NCBI RefSeq assembly: GCF_007752135.1
Contig: NZ_CP036298.1
Span: 6,564,501-6,628,500 of the forward strand
Reading direction: 5' to 3'
Origin: Aureliella helgolandensis
GTDB taxonomy: Bacteria > Planctomycetota > Planctomycetia > Pirellulales > Pirellulaceae
Length of the DNA: 64,000 bases
Shown: in pieces, positions 1-9,220 of the stretch
Position numbering within the stretch: the stretch's first letter is position 1
Layout: the number at the start of each line of letters is the position of its first letter
Made by a program: the position numbers and the translations under genes
The notes under the pieces: generated by a model
Databases searched by the model: none
What the model saw: only the letters and a program-made list of their open reading frames with translations
What the model was told of the DNA's origin: nothing

Positions 1-250
1 CCTGCACGGTAAGCCTGAAAACACACTCACACCAGCCCCCCACCAAGCAGCCCCCAAATCGCACCCCGCCGCGTAAGCAAGGACAGGTGTTACCGCAACA
101 GCATGATTTAAGAAGCTGCCTGCACGGTAAGCCTGAAAACACACTCACACTAGCCCCCAACCAGCAGTCCCCCAATCGCAACCCGCCGCGTGAGCAAGGA
201 TAGGTAGTCATCGCGACAGCATGATTTGAGAAGCTACCCTCACGGTAGGA
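1..250. repeat. Tandem intergenic repeat, two ~118-bp units
   Basis: Two near-identical units (1-118 and 119-236) lie in tandem, and a third begins at 237. Each starts with TGCACGGTAAGCCTGAAAAC and contains the ACCCCGCCGCGTAAGCAAGG core, followed by AGCATGATTTAAGAAGCT. The same core recurs at 4310-4620, 7806-8475 and 19236-19490, always between genes. No coding function is supported. Confidence 0.8.
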
Positions 251-290
251 CGACGACTGCACGTCATCCCCAAGCCAACAACCGCCTGAA

Positions 291-1049
291 TCAGAACAGC
301 AGCTTGGCTTCCAGAAGTCCCGTTTCCGCATCGGCTTCCGGCCAGTATTCCAGTCCAAAATACCCGTCGTAATCGGTCTTCTGAATCGCTTCAATAATCG
401 CAGGATAGTGGATTTCCCCGAGATTCAGCTCGTGTCGCCCTGGATTACCTGCTGCGTGGAAGTGGGCAATCTTTTCGATATTCGACGTGATGTTGTGAAT
501 CAGATGCCCTTCACTAATCTGCTGATGATAGATATCGAAGGTCACTTTAACATTGGGGCTAGCGACTTTCTCGACAATTTCGAAAGCTTCATCACTCTCG
601 ACCAGATAGTATCCAGCATGGTCGACCTGTTCATTGAGTGGCTCGATGGCAAGCGTAATGTTGGTCCCTTCCAACATCTTCGCCGCAGCCTTGAGACCGG
701 CCACCAGGCTATCATGCTGATCTTCGAGATCCACCTCTGGCAGGAAATCACCAACCTGGGAAATGAGCACCGGACAATCCAATTGCTTGGCTGCGGCAAT
801 CGACTCTTGCAGGCCTTCCAAGTACAAGTCGCGTACCTGAGCGTCGACGAGACTGACGAATTTTGTGCAACAGGCAGCGATTTTCAGCGAGTGTGCATCG
901 CGAGCCTGCATTACCTGCGGCAAGTCCTTTTCCCACCACATCCAAAATTCAAAGGCGGGGTAGCCAAGCTTCGCTACCAATGCGATCGCCTCAGCGGTTG
1001 GCGTCCCTTCGAACAGGGCGTCAATACAAATGGACGGTTTGAGATTCAT
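291..1049 (-). CDS. Hydroxypyruvate isomerase-like TIM-barrel protein
   Basis: The product is a 252-residue protein of the xylose-isomerase-like TIM-barrel superfamily (AP endonuclease family 2 fold), closest in layout to hydroxypyruvate isomerase. It starts with the strand MNLKPSICIDALF. Acidic metal-ligand positions are visible in AIEPLN, TFDIYHQQ, HFHAAGNPGRHE and the final FGLEYWP. An in-frame ATG 15 codons upstream (1094) would give 267 residues; the internal ATG at 1049 is preferred because the first barrel strand begins there. The gene follows the symporter gene after about 70 bp on the same strand, which suggests a small carbohydrate uptake and isomerisation unit. The exact substrate is inferred only. 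Confidence 0.8.
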   Translation of the reverse strand: MNLKPSICIDALFEGTPTAEAIALVAKLGYPAFEFWMWWEKDLPQVMQARDAHSLKIAACCTKFVSLVDAQVRDLYLEGLQESIAAAKQLDCPVLISQVGDFLPEVDLEDQHDSLVAGLKAAAKMLEGTNITLAIEPLNEQVDHAGYYLVESDEAFEIVEKVASPNVKVTFDIYHQQISEGHLIHNITSNIEKIAHFHAAGNPGRHELNLGEIHYPAIIEAIQKTDYDGYFGLEYWPEADAETGLLEAKLLF

Positions 1050-1118
1050 AGTCTTAGAGTTTTCTAGAAAGGATCGTGCGGAAAAATTCAACATGGAAAA
1101 TCATGCGGCAACCGCACT

Positions 1119-2786
1119 CTATTCGTTCGGTACCACAAACGGCACGTTGTCAGTTGGCGGATCGACCTCCGCCTTGAGTACTCGGAAATCGGCCAGAGAT
1201 ACGTAGATGGCAATCACGATGGCAATCAACACTAGGCCAACCCCTGGCGCGAGTTTCCAGGGCGTCATATCGACCGCCTTAACATCGTGTTGCACGAACT
1301 CGGTCTTACGCGGATACAATTCACCGAGGACCAACATCATGATCACTAGCCAACAAAAGACGGTACCGAGAAAGAAGAAGGTATGCATTGAGTCGACAAC
1401 AATGCTAAACGGTTCGAAGAAATAGCCGATCCCGATGACTAGCACCCCTACGATCAAACCAGCCTTGGCAGACACGGCCGAGGTTCGGCGAGTCAGCATG
1501 CCGACGAGGACGACAGCAAATAGCGGGATGAAATACATGCCATTCATTTTCTGCAGATAGCCAAAAATGCTATCCTGCCCATCCAGCCAAGGTGCCAGTC
1601 CCATGGCAGCTCCCGCCACAATCCAGCCAAACCACTTGCTGGAGCGAATCACCTCTTTCTCGCTAGCCTTGGGATGGAGCACTTGTTTGTAAAAGCCCAG
1701 ACTGTAGAGCGTGCAAGCGCTATTCAAGGCCGAATTGAAACTCGACAGAATCGCCCCCAAGATGGCCGCTGCGAAAAATCCATTCAAATAGCTGGGCAAC
1801 ACGGTCTGCACCAATTTCCCATAGGCATCGACCGACCGCACACTATCACCGAACATGGAAAAGGCAATCATGCCGGGCAGCACCAAATAGACCGGCCCCA
1901 ACAGCTTGAAGGCCCCTGTCAATAAAACACCCTTTTGCCCCTCCGCCAAACTGCTTGCTCCAAACGTCCGCTGAATAATTTGCTGATTGGTTGTCCAGTA
2001 GAACAAATTCAACAAAAAGATTCCCGAGAAGATAGCGCCGAAGGGCACCGTGGTATCCTTGCTACCAATGGAATTGAAGCGAGGGCCTTGCTCATCGACC
2101 AACCTGTTCCAACCGGCGAAGAATCCACCGTCACCGCCCAGCATGGAAAGTGCAAACCAAGTCACCATCAATCCACCGACCAGCAGCCCGACACCATTGA
2201 GCGTATCGGAGACAGCCACCGTCCGTAGGCCACCAAAGAGTGCGTAGATCGATCCCAGGACTCCAACGGCAATCACAATCATCCACAGCAGCGTGGTCTC
2301 CGACTCAACTCCCAACAGGCTCTGCAGATCCAAGATGCCGATCATTCCCTTGGCGCCCGTGTACAACACGATGGGGAGCAGCACGGCTACATAGGCAAAC
2401 AGGAAGATCATGTTGGCAATGAACTGCGTCTGCCGGTCAAAGCGAATCGCCAAGTACTCGGGGACCGTTGCGACGCCGCTCTTGAGAAAACGTGGTAAGA
2501 AAAACCAAGCCATGAAGACCAACGCGATGACCGCCACGACTTCCCAAACCATCACGCACAGCCCATCGGTAAACGCGTCACCATTGAGGCCGACGATCTG
2601 CTCTGTAGAAAGATTGGTGAGTAAAAGAGAACCCGCGATCAACGGAAACGTCAGCGTGCGCCCAGCCAAAAAGAACCCCTGGCTGCTGCCATGATCGTCC
2701 TTGCGGGTGATAAACCACGTCAGGCCTCCCACGAGTCCCGTGAAGAATAAAAACGATACGATCGTCGTGATTAAACCTGGGTCCAT
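1119..2786 (-). CDS. Sodium/solute symporter (SSS family)
   Basis: The protein has 555 residues and about 14 hydrophobic segments, a typical size for the SSS (SGLT/PutP) family of sodium-coupled transporters of the inner membrane. Family features are the N-terminal GLVGGLTWF helix, the segment AGSLLLTNLSTEQIVGLNG, and the sodium-site region AILGAILSSFNSALNSACTL. The C-terminus is a short periplasmic or cytoplasmic tail rich in proline. It probably imports a sugar or a sugar-like compound, judging from the isomerase gene just downstream on the same strand. The substrate cannot be read from the sequence. Confidence 0.88.
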   Translation of the reverse strand: MDPGLITTIVSFLFFTGLVGGLTWFITRKDDHGSSQGFFLAGRTLTFPLIAGSLLLTNLSTEQIVGLNGDAFTDGLCVMVWEVVAVIALVFMAWFFLPRFLKSGVATVPEYLAIRFDRQTQFIANMIFLFAYVAVLLPIVLYTGAKGMIGILDLQSLLGVESETTLLWMIVIAVGVLGSIYALFGGLRTVAVSDTLNGVGLLVGGLMVTWFALSMLGGDGGFFAGWNRLVDEQGPRFNSIGSKDTTVPFGAIFSGIFLLNLFYWTTNQQIIQRTFGASSLAEGQKGVLLTGAFKLLGPVYLVLPGMIAFSMFGDSVRSVDAYGKLVQTVLPSYLNGFFAAAILGAILSSFNSALNSACTLYSLGFYKQVLHPKASEKEVIRSSKWFGWIVAGAAMGLAPWLDGQDSIFGYLQKMNGMYFIPLFAVVLVGMLTRRTSAVSAKAGLIVGVLVIGIGYFFEPFSIVVDSMHTFFFLGTVFCWLVIMMLVLGELYPRKTEFVQHDVKAVDMTPWKLAPGVGLVLIAIVIAIYVSLADFRVLKAEVDPPTDNVPFVVPNE

Positions 2787-3000
2787 TCTGCCAACTTTCT
2801 ATTCTCTGAATTCGGTGATTCCACGATAAATCGCGGCGCGGCGCCGGTTGCTTTTGCTCCCGCGGCCTGCTCAAGTTCCATATGATAACGACTAAGCCCT
2901 GCTATACATCCATTCGCAGCCGTTTTATGCAACTCTCGCTGACTTTGCGAATACTCCACCACTGAAGGTTGATATCGACAGCGAGCCCTCCGGTCGCGCA

Positions 3001-4221
3001 TCAGATCAATCGCCGAAGTTTTTCGAGCGAAGCTAGAAGCCAATCTGCGGCCAGCTCAATGTCTTGCTCGGTATTGAACCTGCCGATGCCAAACCGCAAG
3101 CTACTGCGAGCCTGCTCTTCCGTGAGACCGATCGCTCTCAAAACATGACTCGTCCCGGGCTCAGCACTCGTGCAAGCACTACCACTACTGACCGCTAACT
3201 CCGGTACATCCATCATCAGGCTTTGGCCTTCGATGGGATAGAAGCAGCAATTCAAATTCCCCGGAAGCCGAGTCAACTCCCCAGCCTCCCCGAACTCGGA
3301 CGGCCACCCCGGTCCGTTCAAACTCAGCGATGGCTCGCGCTGAATTAAGCGATCGTACAGACGCTGGCGTAGGCCGGCCACGCGGCGCCATTCAACCACG
3401 CCGACGGACTCGGCCCCGTCACTCCAAGCGTTGAGTCGATAGCAGCCCAACAAGGCTGCATGCATGCCGATGATCCCTGCCGTATTGATCGTTCCCGAGC
3501 GGTAGTTGTGCTGTTGACCACCGCCGACAATTTGCGGCTGAAGCTTGACGCGGCGAGTCTTGCGACGCACGTAGAGTCCGCCAACCCCTTTCGGTCCATA
3601 GAATTTGTGGGCTGAAAAGCTCATCAAATCCACATCCAGCAGATCGACATCCACCGGAATGCGGCCGAGCGCTTGAGTCGCATCGGTATGCAACAGAGCT
3701 CCCACCCGATGGCACTGATCCGCAATTGCGCGCAGCGGTTGGATCGTGCCAATCTCGTTGTTGGCCAGCATAATTGTCACTAAAGCCGTCTGCTCATCGA
3801 CCACCTCAGCCAATTGCCCGAGGTCGACGACGCCAGGCTGCAGGGAATCGAACTGGGCCACCGGCACATAGACCACCTCGAATCCCTGGCGTTCCAAGCG
3901 CAGCAGGGGATCCAACACCGCTTTGTGCTCAGTCGCCACACTTACAATTTTGCGTCGTTTCTGGCGCGGATGCAGGCAAGTACCGAACAGGGCTAAGTTA
4001 TTGCTCTCCGTAGCACCGCTAGTAAACACCAATTCATCGTCCGCGGCCCCCAGCAGCCCAGCCAATTCAACCGTTGCCCGCTCGATCAGCTCTGCCACCT
4101 GTCGCCCCGCAGCGTGCGTTGTACTCCCAGCGTTAGCATACAACTCCTGCATCAATGGCAACATTGCTTCCAGAGCCTCCGGCGCAAGTGGAGTCGTCGC
4201 GTGATAGTCCAGATAAATCAT
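3001..4221 (-). CDS. Cysteine desulfurase (NifS/IscS class I)
   Basis: This 406-residue PLP-dependent enzyme releases sulfur from L-cysteine as a protein persulfide for Fe-S cluster or tRNA thiolation pathways. It begins with the family start IYLDYHATTPL. His99 lies in ATEHK. The PLP lysine is Lys206 in SFSAHKFYGPKG. The persulfide cysteine is Cys350 in the loop SSGSACTSAEPGTSHVL. The length and the long cysteine loop place it in class I (NifS/IscS) rather than SufS. No iscU or mnmA lies next to it, so its sulfur acceptor is unknown. It is separated by 214 bp from the symporter gene downstream on the same strand. Confidence 0.93.
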   Translation of the reverse strand: MIYLDYHATTPLAPEALEAMLPLMQELYANAGSTTHAAGRQVAELIERATVELAGLLGAADDELVFTSGATESNNLALFGTCLHPRQKRRKIVSVATEHKAVLDPLLRLERQGFEVVYVPVAQFDSLQPGVVDLGQLAEVVDEQTALVTIMLANNEIGTIQPLRAIADQCHRVGALLHTDATQALGRIPVDVDLLDVDLMSFSAHKFYGPKGVGGLYVRRKTRRVKLQPQIVGGGQQHNYRSGTINTAGIIGMHAALLGCYRLNAWSDGAESVGVVEWRRVAGLRQRLYDRLIQREPSLSLNGPGWPSEFGEAGELTRLPGNLNCCFYPIEGQSLMMDVPELAVSSGSACTSAEPGTSHVLRAIGLTEEQARSSLRFGIGRFNTEQDIELAADWLLASLEKLRRLI

Positions 4222-4309
4222 TGGCGACGATCCTCACCGAAACGGCCTGTAGCTGTAGTCCCGCGCCGCATTACGGCACATCTCAACGGTATCCCTCAAT
4301 CCCATATTT

Positions 4310-4620
4310 CACTCGCACCCCGCCGCGTCAGCAAGGACAGGCAGTCACCGCAGCAGCATGATTTAAGAAGCTACCCACACGGTAAAACCCCAAAACACAC
4401 TCACCCCAACACCCCAACACCCCAACACCCCAACACCCCAACACCCCAACAAGCAGGCCCCCACCCAATCGCAACCCGCCGCGTCAGCAAGGACAGGTGT
4501 CACCGCAGCAGGATAAGTAGCCGCACTACCTCCGCGCCAAAATTTGCATTGTTCCCAAATCAACAGATTGATGAGCAAGGAATGAGCGTTACCGCTACCC
4601 CGCTATTTAAGGTGCGACAT
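4310..4620. repeat. Dispersed intergenic repeat cluster
   Basis: The region between the cysteine desulfurase and Nudix genes holds two cores (4317 and 4478) of the ACCCCGCCGCGTCAGCAAGG family. Around 4520-4590 there is a diverged copy of a second module, with CTACCTCCGCG followed by AAATCAACAG, which is better preserved at 8300-8380 and 19360-19430. Open frames here are translations of repeats and are not supported as genes. Confidence 0.7.
4402..4453. repeat. 8-bp microsatellite (CCCCAACA)n
   Basis: About six perfect copies of the octamer CCCCAACA stand head to tail, embedded in the dispersed repeat at the place where unit 1-118 has a single CACTCACACCAG-like stretch. It looks like slippage expansion and is likely to vary in copy number between strains. 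Confidence 0.9.
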
Positions 4621-4679
4621 TAGCATCGCAACGCCCCCCCATGCCCCACTCTCTGACAACTGAGGTGGCAACTGTTCAG

Positions 4680-5276
4680 TTAGAACAAATGGGTGATGCA
4701 GAGCTGGGACCATGTCTCCAGCTCATCCAATTTGGCCTTCACATCGGTCAAAGGGCGAAACCCACTGTCGACCAATTCCGACTCGCGACCGCCAGCATCG
4801 GGTGTTTCGAGCTTAAGGCGATGCACAACCCCCAGATGCACTCGTCCAACTGGCGAAGTGTCATCATAGATGAACCCAACCAAGTCTTCAGTATAGGCTG
4901 AACCAATCGTGATTTCCTCGCCCAGCTCTCGCAACATACCGGATCGGTAGAGGTCTTCGCCACTGGCATCTTCCTTGGAAATATGCCCTCCCACACCAAC
5001 GCTGCGCAGCGAATGCAACCGTTTCTCTCCTTGCCCCTTGCCGCGTTGGTACTGAAACACATGTGTGCTCCCATCGACGTCTGCTTGGAGCATTACGTAG
5101 GGGATCAATTGCTTGAAAGTCGGATCCTCCTCGACTGTGCTTCGCGGGCGGAACTCCATGTATTGGGGATCGAGCAGTGCGGCAAAAGCCTCTGCACAGA
5201 AGGGGCGGAAACCGCTGAAATTTCCCAGTAAGGACAAACGTCCCTCAGGGATGACCAAGACCTGCTCTTCTGCCAC
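4680..5276 (-). CDS. Nudix-type hydrolase, predicted phosphoesterase
   Basis: The protein has a degenerate Nudix box: GGHISKEDASGE followed by RELGEE, matching the RExxEE core that binds the catalytic metal. The N-terminal half (residues 1-80) carries no motif I know. The overall layout resembles the COG4112-type predicted MutT-family phosphoesterase. The frame is open from a TTG at 5297, but a GTG at 5276 has a GGGAG ribosome-binding site nine bases upstream and is preferred (198 residues). Substrate unknown. It stands alone, 117 bp upstream of queA on the same strand. Confidence 0.72.
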   Translation of the reverse strand: MAEEQVLVIPEGRLSLLGNFSGFRPFCAEAFAALLDPQYMEFRPRSTVEEDPTFKQLIPYVMLQADVDGSTHVFQYQRGKGQGEKRLHSLRSVGVGGHISKEDASGEDLYRSGMLRELGEEITIGSAYTEDLVGFIYDDTSPVGRVHLGVVHRLKLETPDAGGRESELVDSGFRPLTDVKAKLDELETWSQLCITHLF

Positions 5277-5393
5277 GCTAACATTCTCCCGAATCAATGA
5301 ATTTCAGTGCCTAGTGCACTGCTGAAGGTAGTTGAAAAGACACTATTGCGCTCAACTTCTCAACGGTAATCGGTGTCTCGACTGCACACTTCC

Positions 5394-6479
5394 TCACACG
5401 ATCAGCATGCAATCCCCGTAGCTGTAGAAACGATAACGTTGCTCAATTGCTACTTGGTAGGCACGCATCGTCGCGTCGTACCCCGCAAACGCTGCCACGA
5501 GTGCCAACAGAGTGCTCTTGGGGAGATGGAAGTTCGTCATCAACCCGTCGATACTGCGGAAAGTGTAGGGGGGCCGAATGAAAATATTCGTGTCTCCGCT
5601 CCAAGCCGTTGCCACCCCATCGGCTGCTGACTCTCCTGCAGCAGAATTAGCCGCCGACTCTAAAACGCGGGTCGAAGTAGTCCCCACGGCAATGACACGG
5701 CCCGACTGCTGCCGACATTGGTTCAACTTGCTGACCGCCGCCTCAGTCAACTCACCCCATTCCGAATGCATTTTGTGTTCGGATAGCCTTTCCGTAGACA
5801 CCGGGCGAAAGGTTCCCAGACCAACATGCAACGTGACTCCTGCAGTCACGACACCTCGCTTTTGCAAATGGCGGATCAAATCTGCCGTGAAGTGAAGGCC
5901 TGCCGTTGGGGCTGCTACCGAGCCGGGATGCTTGGCGTACACCGTTTGATAGGTTGTTGCATCACTGTCGACCATCTGCCCATCTCGAATGTACGGAGGA
6001 AGTGGAACCCGTCCATATCGCTCCAGGATTTCAACCATCGGTGCCTCGTCAATCGGCCGGACCGCCAGATGCCCATCTTCCATTGGGGCGATGACCGCCA
6101 AGGCAGGACAGTCACGGCCCTCGTGATCGCGCAGCGACAGCGTCTCTCCGGGCGTCAATTTCCCTCGGGTTTTGCTGAGTATCTCCCAAATCCCTTCGGA
6201 ACTGGCGCGCAGAAACAAGCCTTCCCAACGTCCCCCCGTGGAAGTCCGCGTTCCAATCAGGCGCGCAGGAATGACTTTCGAATTGTTCAACACCAACGCA
6301 TCGCCAGGATTCAATAAATCGGGCAAGTCCCGCACGTACAAATGCTCAATTGCACCACTCTGACGATTGAGCAAAAGCAACCGCGCATCGATGCGGTGCT
6401 CCATAGGATGCTGGGCAATAAGCTCCCGCGGCAGCTCAAAGTGGTACCGATCAAGTCGGTCGTAATCGATGTCAGACAT
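5394..6479 (-). CDS. queA: S-adenosylmethionine:tRNA ribosyltransferase-isomerase QueA
   Basis: QueA transfers and isomerises the ribosyl part of SAM onto 7-aminomethyl-7-deazaguanine at the tRNA wobble base, making epoxyqueuosine. The 361-residue length is typical. Signature segments are FELPRELIAQHP near the start, LVLNNSKVIPARL, the loop APTAGLHFT, HVGLGTFRPV, NFHLPKSTLL and the C-terminal YRFYSYGDCMLI. It begins with an ATG at 6479. No tgt or other queuosine gene is adjacent in this window. The following gene (6699) is divergent, so the 219-bp gap should hold both promoters. Confidence 0.96.
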   Translation of the reverse strand: MSDIDYDRLDRYHFELPRELIAQHPMEHRIDARLLLLNRQSGAIEHLYVRDLPDLLNPGDALVLNNSKVIPARLIGTRTSTGGRWEGLFLRASSEGIWEILSKTRGKLTPGETLSLRDHEGRDCPALAVIAPMEDGHLAVRPIDEAPMVEILERYGRVPLPPYIRDGQMVDSDATTYQTVYAKHPGSVAAPTAGLHFTADLIRHLQKRGVVTAGVTLHVGLGTFRPVSTERLSEHKMHSEWGELTEAAVSKLNQCRQQSGRVIAVGTTSTRVLESAANSAAGESAADGVATAWSGDTNIFIRPPYTFRSIDGLMTNFHLPKSTLLALVAAFAGYDATMRAYQVAIEQRYRFYSYGDCMLIV

Positions 6480-6698
6480 ACTCTTTCAATACTCCGTGCT
6501 GGGACTAGCATCCTACACTCAACGCTTCAGCCTCGCGCAGCAGAAACGGCGTCGACGCAAGAGAGCTCGGCACGCTTCCAACTGCGACTCGCTTTATCAG
6601 CGGAATGCGTGACACCAAAGATAACCCGATCCGATAGAATACGAAACGACCAGTCTGTTCAAATCTTCACGCTCGCTCATCCCCACTGATCCGCCACC

Positions 6699-7802
6699 AT
6701 GCGAATTGCCCTGACAATTACGGAACTCGATCCCGGGGGAGCGGAAGCCTGCCTAGTTAATCTGGCATGCTATCTAAAACACCATCAACACGAGGTGCAG
6801 GTCTTCAGCTTAGGTCCTCCCCCCCAATCGACGAAGCTAACCGAGCGGCTCGCAGCTGCACGCGTTCCCTGGCAGTGTGGGGGACTTACCCATGTCTCTC
6901 AAGTCCGCGCGGCCCGTGGTTGGCTGCGTGAGCGACTCGTGGCCTTCTCCCCCGAGATCATTCAATCCATGTTGTTCCACGCAAATGCAGTAACCGCCTG
7001 GGCCGCGCGAGGCATGCCCTGCAAGGTGGTCGGTGGCGTGCGAGTCCGACAACCACAACGCTATCGCTGGTGGATCCAATCGTGGGCCGCTCGCGCGATG
7101 GAACGAGTCGTCTGCGTCAGCCAAGATGTGGCCGAGCACTGCCAACGCAATGAAGGAATTCCACCCTCCAAGATTGTCGTGATCCCGAATGGAATCCACT
7201 TGCCCACACTCCCCATTCCAACACCTACAAACTTGTGGGAGAGTTTCGGCATTCCTCCCACCGCGCGCGTCTTGCTGTTTGTGGGACGACTCGATCCTCA
7301 AAAGGGAATTGAAAGCCTCGTCGCGCGAGCCGATGCGTTGCTAGGGCAGCTTCCAGAGCACCATTTGGTACTGTTGGGCGATGGCCCACTACGTGAAAGA
7401 ATTACACAACAAACGGCGCAACTAGCCTGCCGCAATCGCGTCCATCCTGTCGGTTGGCAACCCGATCCCTTCCCCTGGATGCAGCAGAGCGAAGCAATTC
7501 TGCTTCCCGCAAAATACGAAGGCATGCCCAATGCTATCCTCGAAGCCATGGCAGTTGGCAAACCCGTCGTGAGTTTTGCGGTCGACGGAGTACGCCAACT
7601 CCTGGGGCAAGATTCGCTTGCGCAGCATCAGCTAGTCGACTCACCCTCGATCGATGCTTTCATTCTGCAAGTAGTGCGGCTCGCCCAAAATCCCGACATG
7701 CAACAACAGTGCGGAACGGCCAACCACAGCAGGATCGAACAACACTTCCAGCTCGACCAACAACTAGCAAAGTACGAACAACTCTATCTAGCACTAATCT
7801 GA
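6699..7802 (+). CDS. Glycosyltransferase, GT4 family
   Basis: The product is a 367-residue GT-B fold retaining glycosyltransferase. The N-terminal acceptor half opens with ALTITELDPGGAEACLVNLA. The C-terminal nucleotide-sugar half starts near LLFVGRLDPQKGIESL and contains the E-x7-E type motif in KYEGMPNAILEAMAVGKPVV. No transmembrane segment is seen, so it probably acts at the cytoplasmic membrane face on lipid-linked or polysaccharide acceptors. It is monocistronic and is followed by 750 bp of repeats. Donor and acceptor cannot be told from the sequence. Confidence 0.88.
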   Translation: MRIALTITELDPGGAEACLVNLACYLKHHQHEVQVFSLGPPPQSTKLTERLAAARVPWQCGGLTHVSQVRAARGWLRERLVAFSPEIIQSMLFHANAVTAWAARGMPCKVVGGVRVRQPQRYRWWIQSWAARAMERVVCVSQDVAEHCQRNEGIPPSKIVVIPNGIHLPTLPIPTPTNLWESFGIPPTARVLLFVGRLDPQKGIESLVARADALLGQLPEHHLVLLGDGPLRERITQQTAQLACRNRVHPVGWQPDPFPWMQQSEAILLPAKYEGMPNAILEAMAVGKPVVSFAVDGVRQLLGQDSLAQHQLVDSPSIDAFILQVVRLAQNPDMQQQCGTANHSRIEQHFQLDQQLAKYEQLYLALI

Positions 7803-7805
7803 CAA

Positions 7806-8475
7806 GTGTATCCCAGCCGTCCTCCGCCGCGTCAGCAAGGCCCAAAGCCCCGCGTCCAATCGAAACCCGCCGTGTCAGCAAGGCCCCAAAGCACCCCACC
7901 CAATCGCAACCCGCCGCGTCAGCAAGGCTCAAAACACCGCACCCAATCGCAACCCGCCGCGTCAGCAAGGCTCAAAGCACCGCACCCAATCGCAACCCGC
8001 GCGTCAGCAAGGAAGCTAGTTCCCCCTACAGGGCAATTCGAGACGCTACCGCAGCGTTCAAATGCAAACTGCTAGCAAATCAGAGCCGGGTGAGCAAGAA
8101 AGTGTGGTCGCCGCTCCAAGGTGTTTAGCGGGTGGCTGCCATCGCGTTAGCCCAGAAAGCACTCTTAAATCAGCAAGGCCAAGCCCCGCGTCCAATCGAA
8201 ACCCGCCGCGTCAGCAAGGCCCCAAAGCACCGCACCCAATCGCAACCCGCCGCGTCACGGGCTGTTGAAATAGTAACCCGCCGCGTCAGCAAGGATAGAT
8301 AACCTCCGCTACAAGTCAATTAAGGACGCAACCTCCGCGTTAAAATTCAAATTGCGATTAAATCAACAGCCCGGTCAGCAAGGAAGCTGGTTCCCCCTAC
8401 AAGACAATTACGGACGCACCGCCGCGCACGAACCAACCTCGCTCTTAAATCAACCCGCCGCTTCAGCAGGGACCA
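7806..8475. repeat. Large cluster of dispersed and tandem intergenic repeats
   Basis: This 670-bp gap contains at least five tandem ~42-bp units (7810-8010) with the core CCGCCGCGTCAGCAAGG followed by CAAAGCACCGCACCCAATCG. Further cores lie near 8200, 8240 and 8280. A ~90-bp second module (about 8285-8380) has TAACCTCCGCTACA and then AAATTGCGATTAAATCAACA; it is repeated with about 90% identity at 19345-19435. It separates convergent genes. Open frames here are repeat translations. Confidence 0.85.
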
Positions 8476-8557
8476 AGCAATCGACAACCTTGAGAGATAG
8501 ACGGTTCCCGAGAGGAGGCGCGAAGAGTGCCTTCGCGCCTCGTGCTTTCCTGAGAAG

Positions 8558-9163
8558 TTACTCAGCCTTAGTCGCACTCTTCGGCATCGACTCGATAGAC
8601 TTGTCGATCAAGCCGTATTCAGCCGCTTCATCCGCCGACATGAAACGGTCTCGATCGGTATCCTTCTCGATTTTTTCGAGCGTTTGTCCGGTGTGCTTGA
8701 GCAAAATCTCGTTCAACTTCTGCTTGATGCGACGAAATTCCGCTGCGTGAATCATGATCTCTTCGGCCGTGCCTTGCATACCAGCCAACGGTTGGTGAAT
8801 CATGATTCGAGCATTGGGCAAGGCGAATCGCTTCCCCTTCGCTCCGGCTGCCAACAACACGGCTCCCATCGAAGCGGCTTGACCGATGCAGTAGGTCGCC
8901 ACATCGCACGACACAAACTGCATCGTATCGTAGATAGCCAATCCGGCGCTCACGCTACCGCCAGGCGAATTGATGTAGAGGTGGATGTCCGACTTCGGAT
9001 CATCCGACTGCAGAAACAACATCTGTGCTACAAGTGCATTGGCAACCTCATCGTTCACCTGAGAACCGAGGAAGATAATGCGGTCTTTCAGCAGTCGGCT
9101 ATAGACATCATAGACACGCTCTTCACGACCATTTTTTTCGATTACGTAGGGAATGCTAGGCAT
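8558..9163 (-). CDS. clpP: ATP-dependent Clp protease proteolytic subunit ClpP
   Basis: The protein has 201 residues and a complete catalytic triad: Ser98 in GQAASMGAV, His123 in MIHQPLAG and Asp172 in TDRDRFM. It forms the barrel-shaped serine protease that works with ClpX or ClpA. The ATG at 9163 is preferred over an upstream in-frame TTG (9172), because GGAAG lies nine bases before the ATG and MPSIPYVIE is the usual start. It is the second of two clpP genes, 57 bp after the other one, and probably cotranscribed with it and tig. Confidence 0.96.
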   Translation of the reverse strand: MPSIPYVIEKNGREERVYDVYSRLLKDRIIFLGSQVNDEVANALVAQMLFLQSDDPKSDIHLYINSPGGSVSAGLAIYDTMQFVSCDVATYCIGQAASMGAVLLAAGAKGKRFALPNARIMIHQPLAGMQGTAEEIMIHAAEFRRIKQKLNEILLKHTGQTLEKIEKDTDRDRFMSADEAAEYGLIDKSIESMPKSATKAE

Positions 9164-9220
9164 AATAAACAACTTCCGATTTGGATTGGATGAACTGTCA
9201 TGTACAAAAACACGCGTGGT

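Noticed and set aside
4402-4453. CRISPR-like short repeats
   Set aside because: The 8-bp units have no spacers; it is a microsatellite. No cas genes are in the window.
4114-4623. Long plus-strand frame of 169 codons
   Set aside because: It overlaps the cysteine desulfurase start and translates intergenic repeats; composition is repetitive (HPNTPTPQHPNTPTPQ).
7810-8010. CRISPR array from regularly spaced repeats
   Set aside because: The regions between cores are themselves repeated, so there are no unique spacers.
7454-8128. Plus-strand frame of 224 codons after the glycosyltransferase
   Set aside because: It begins inside the glycosyltransferase gene in another frame and continues through the repeat cluster.
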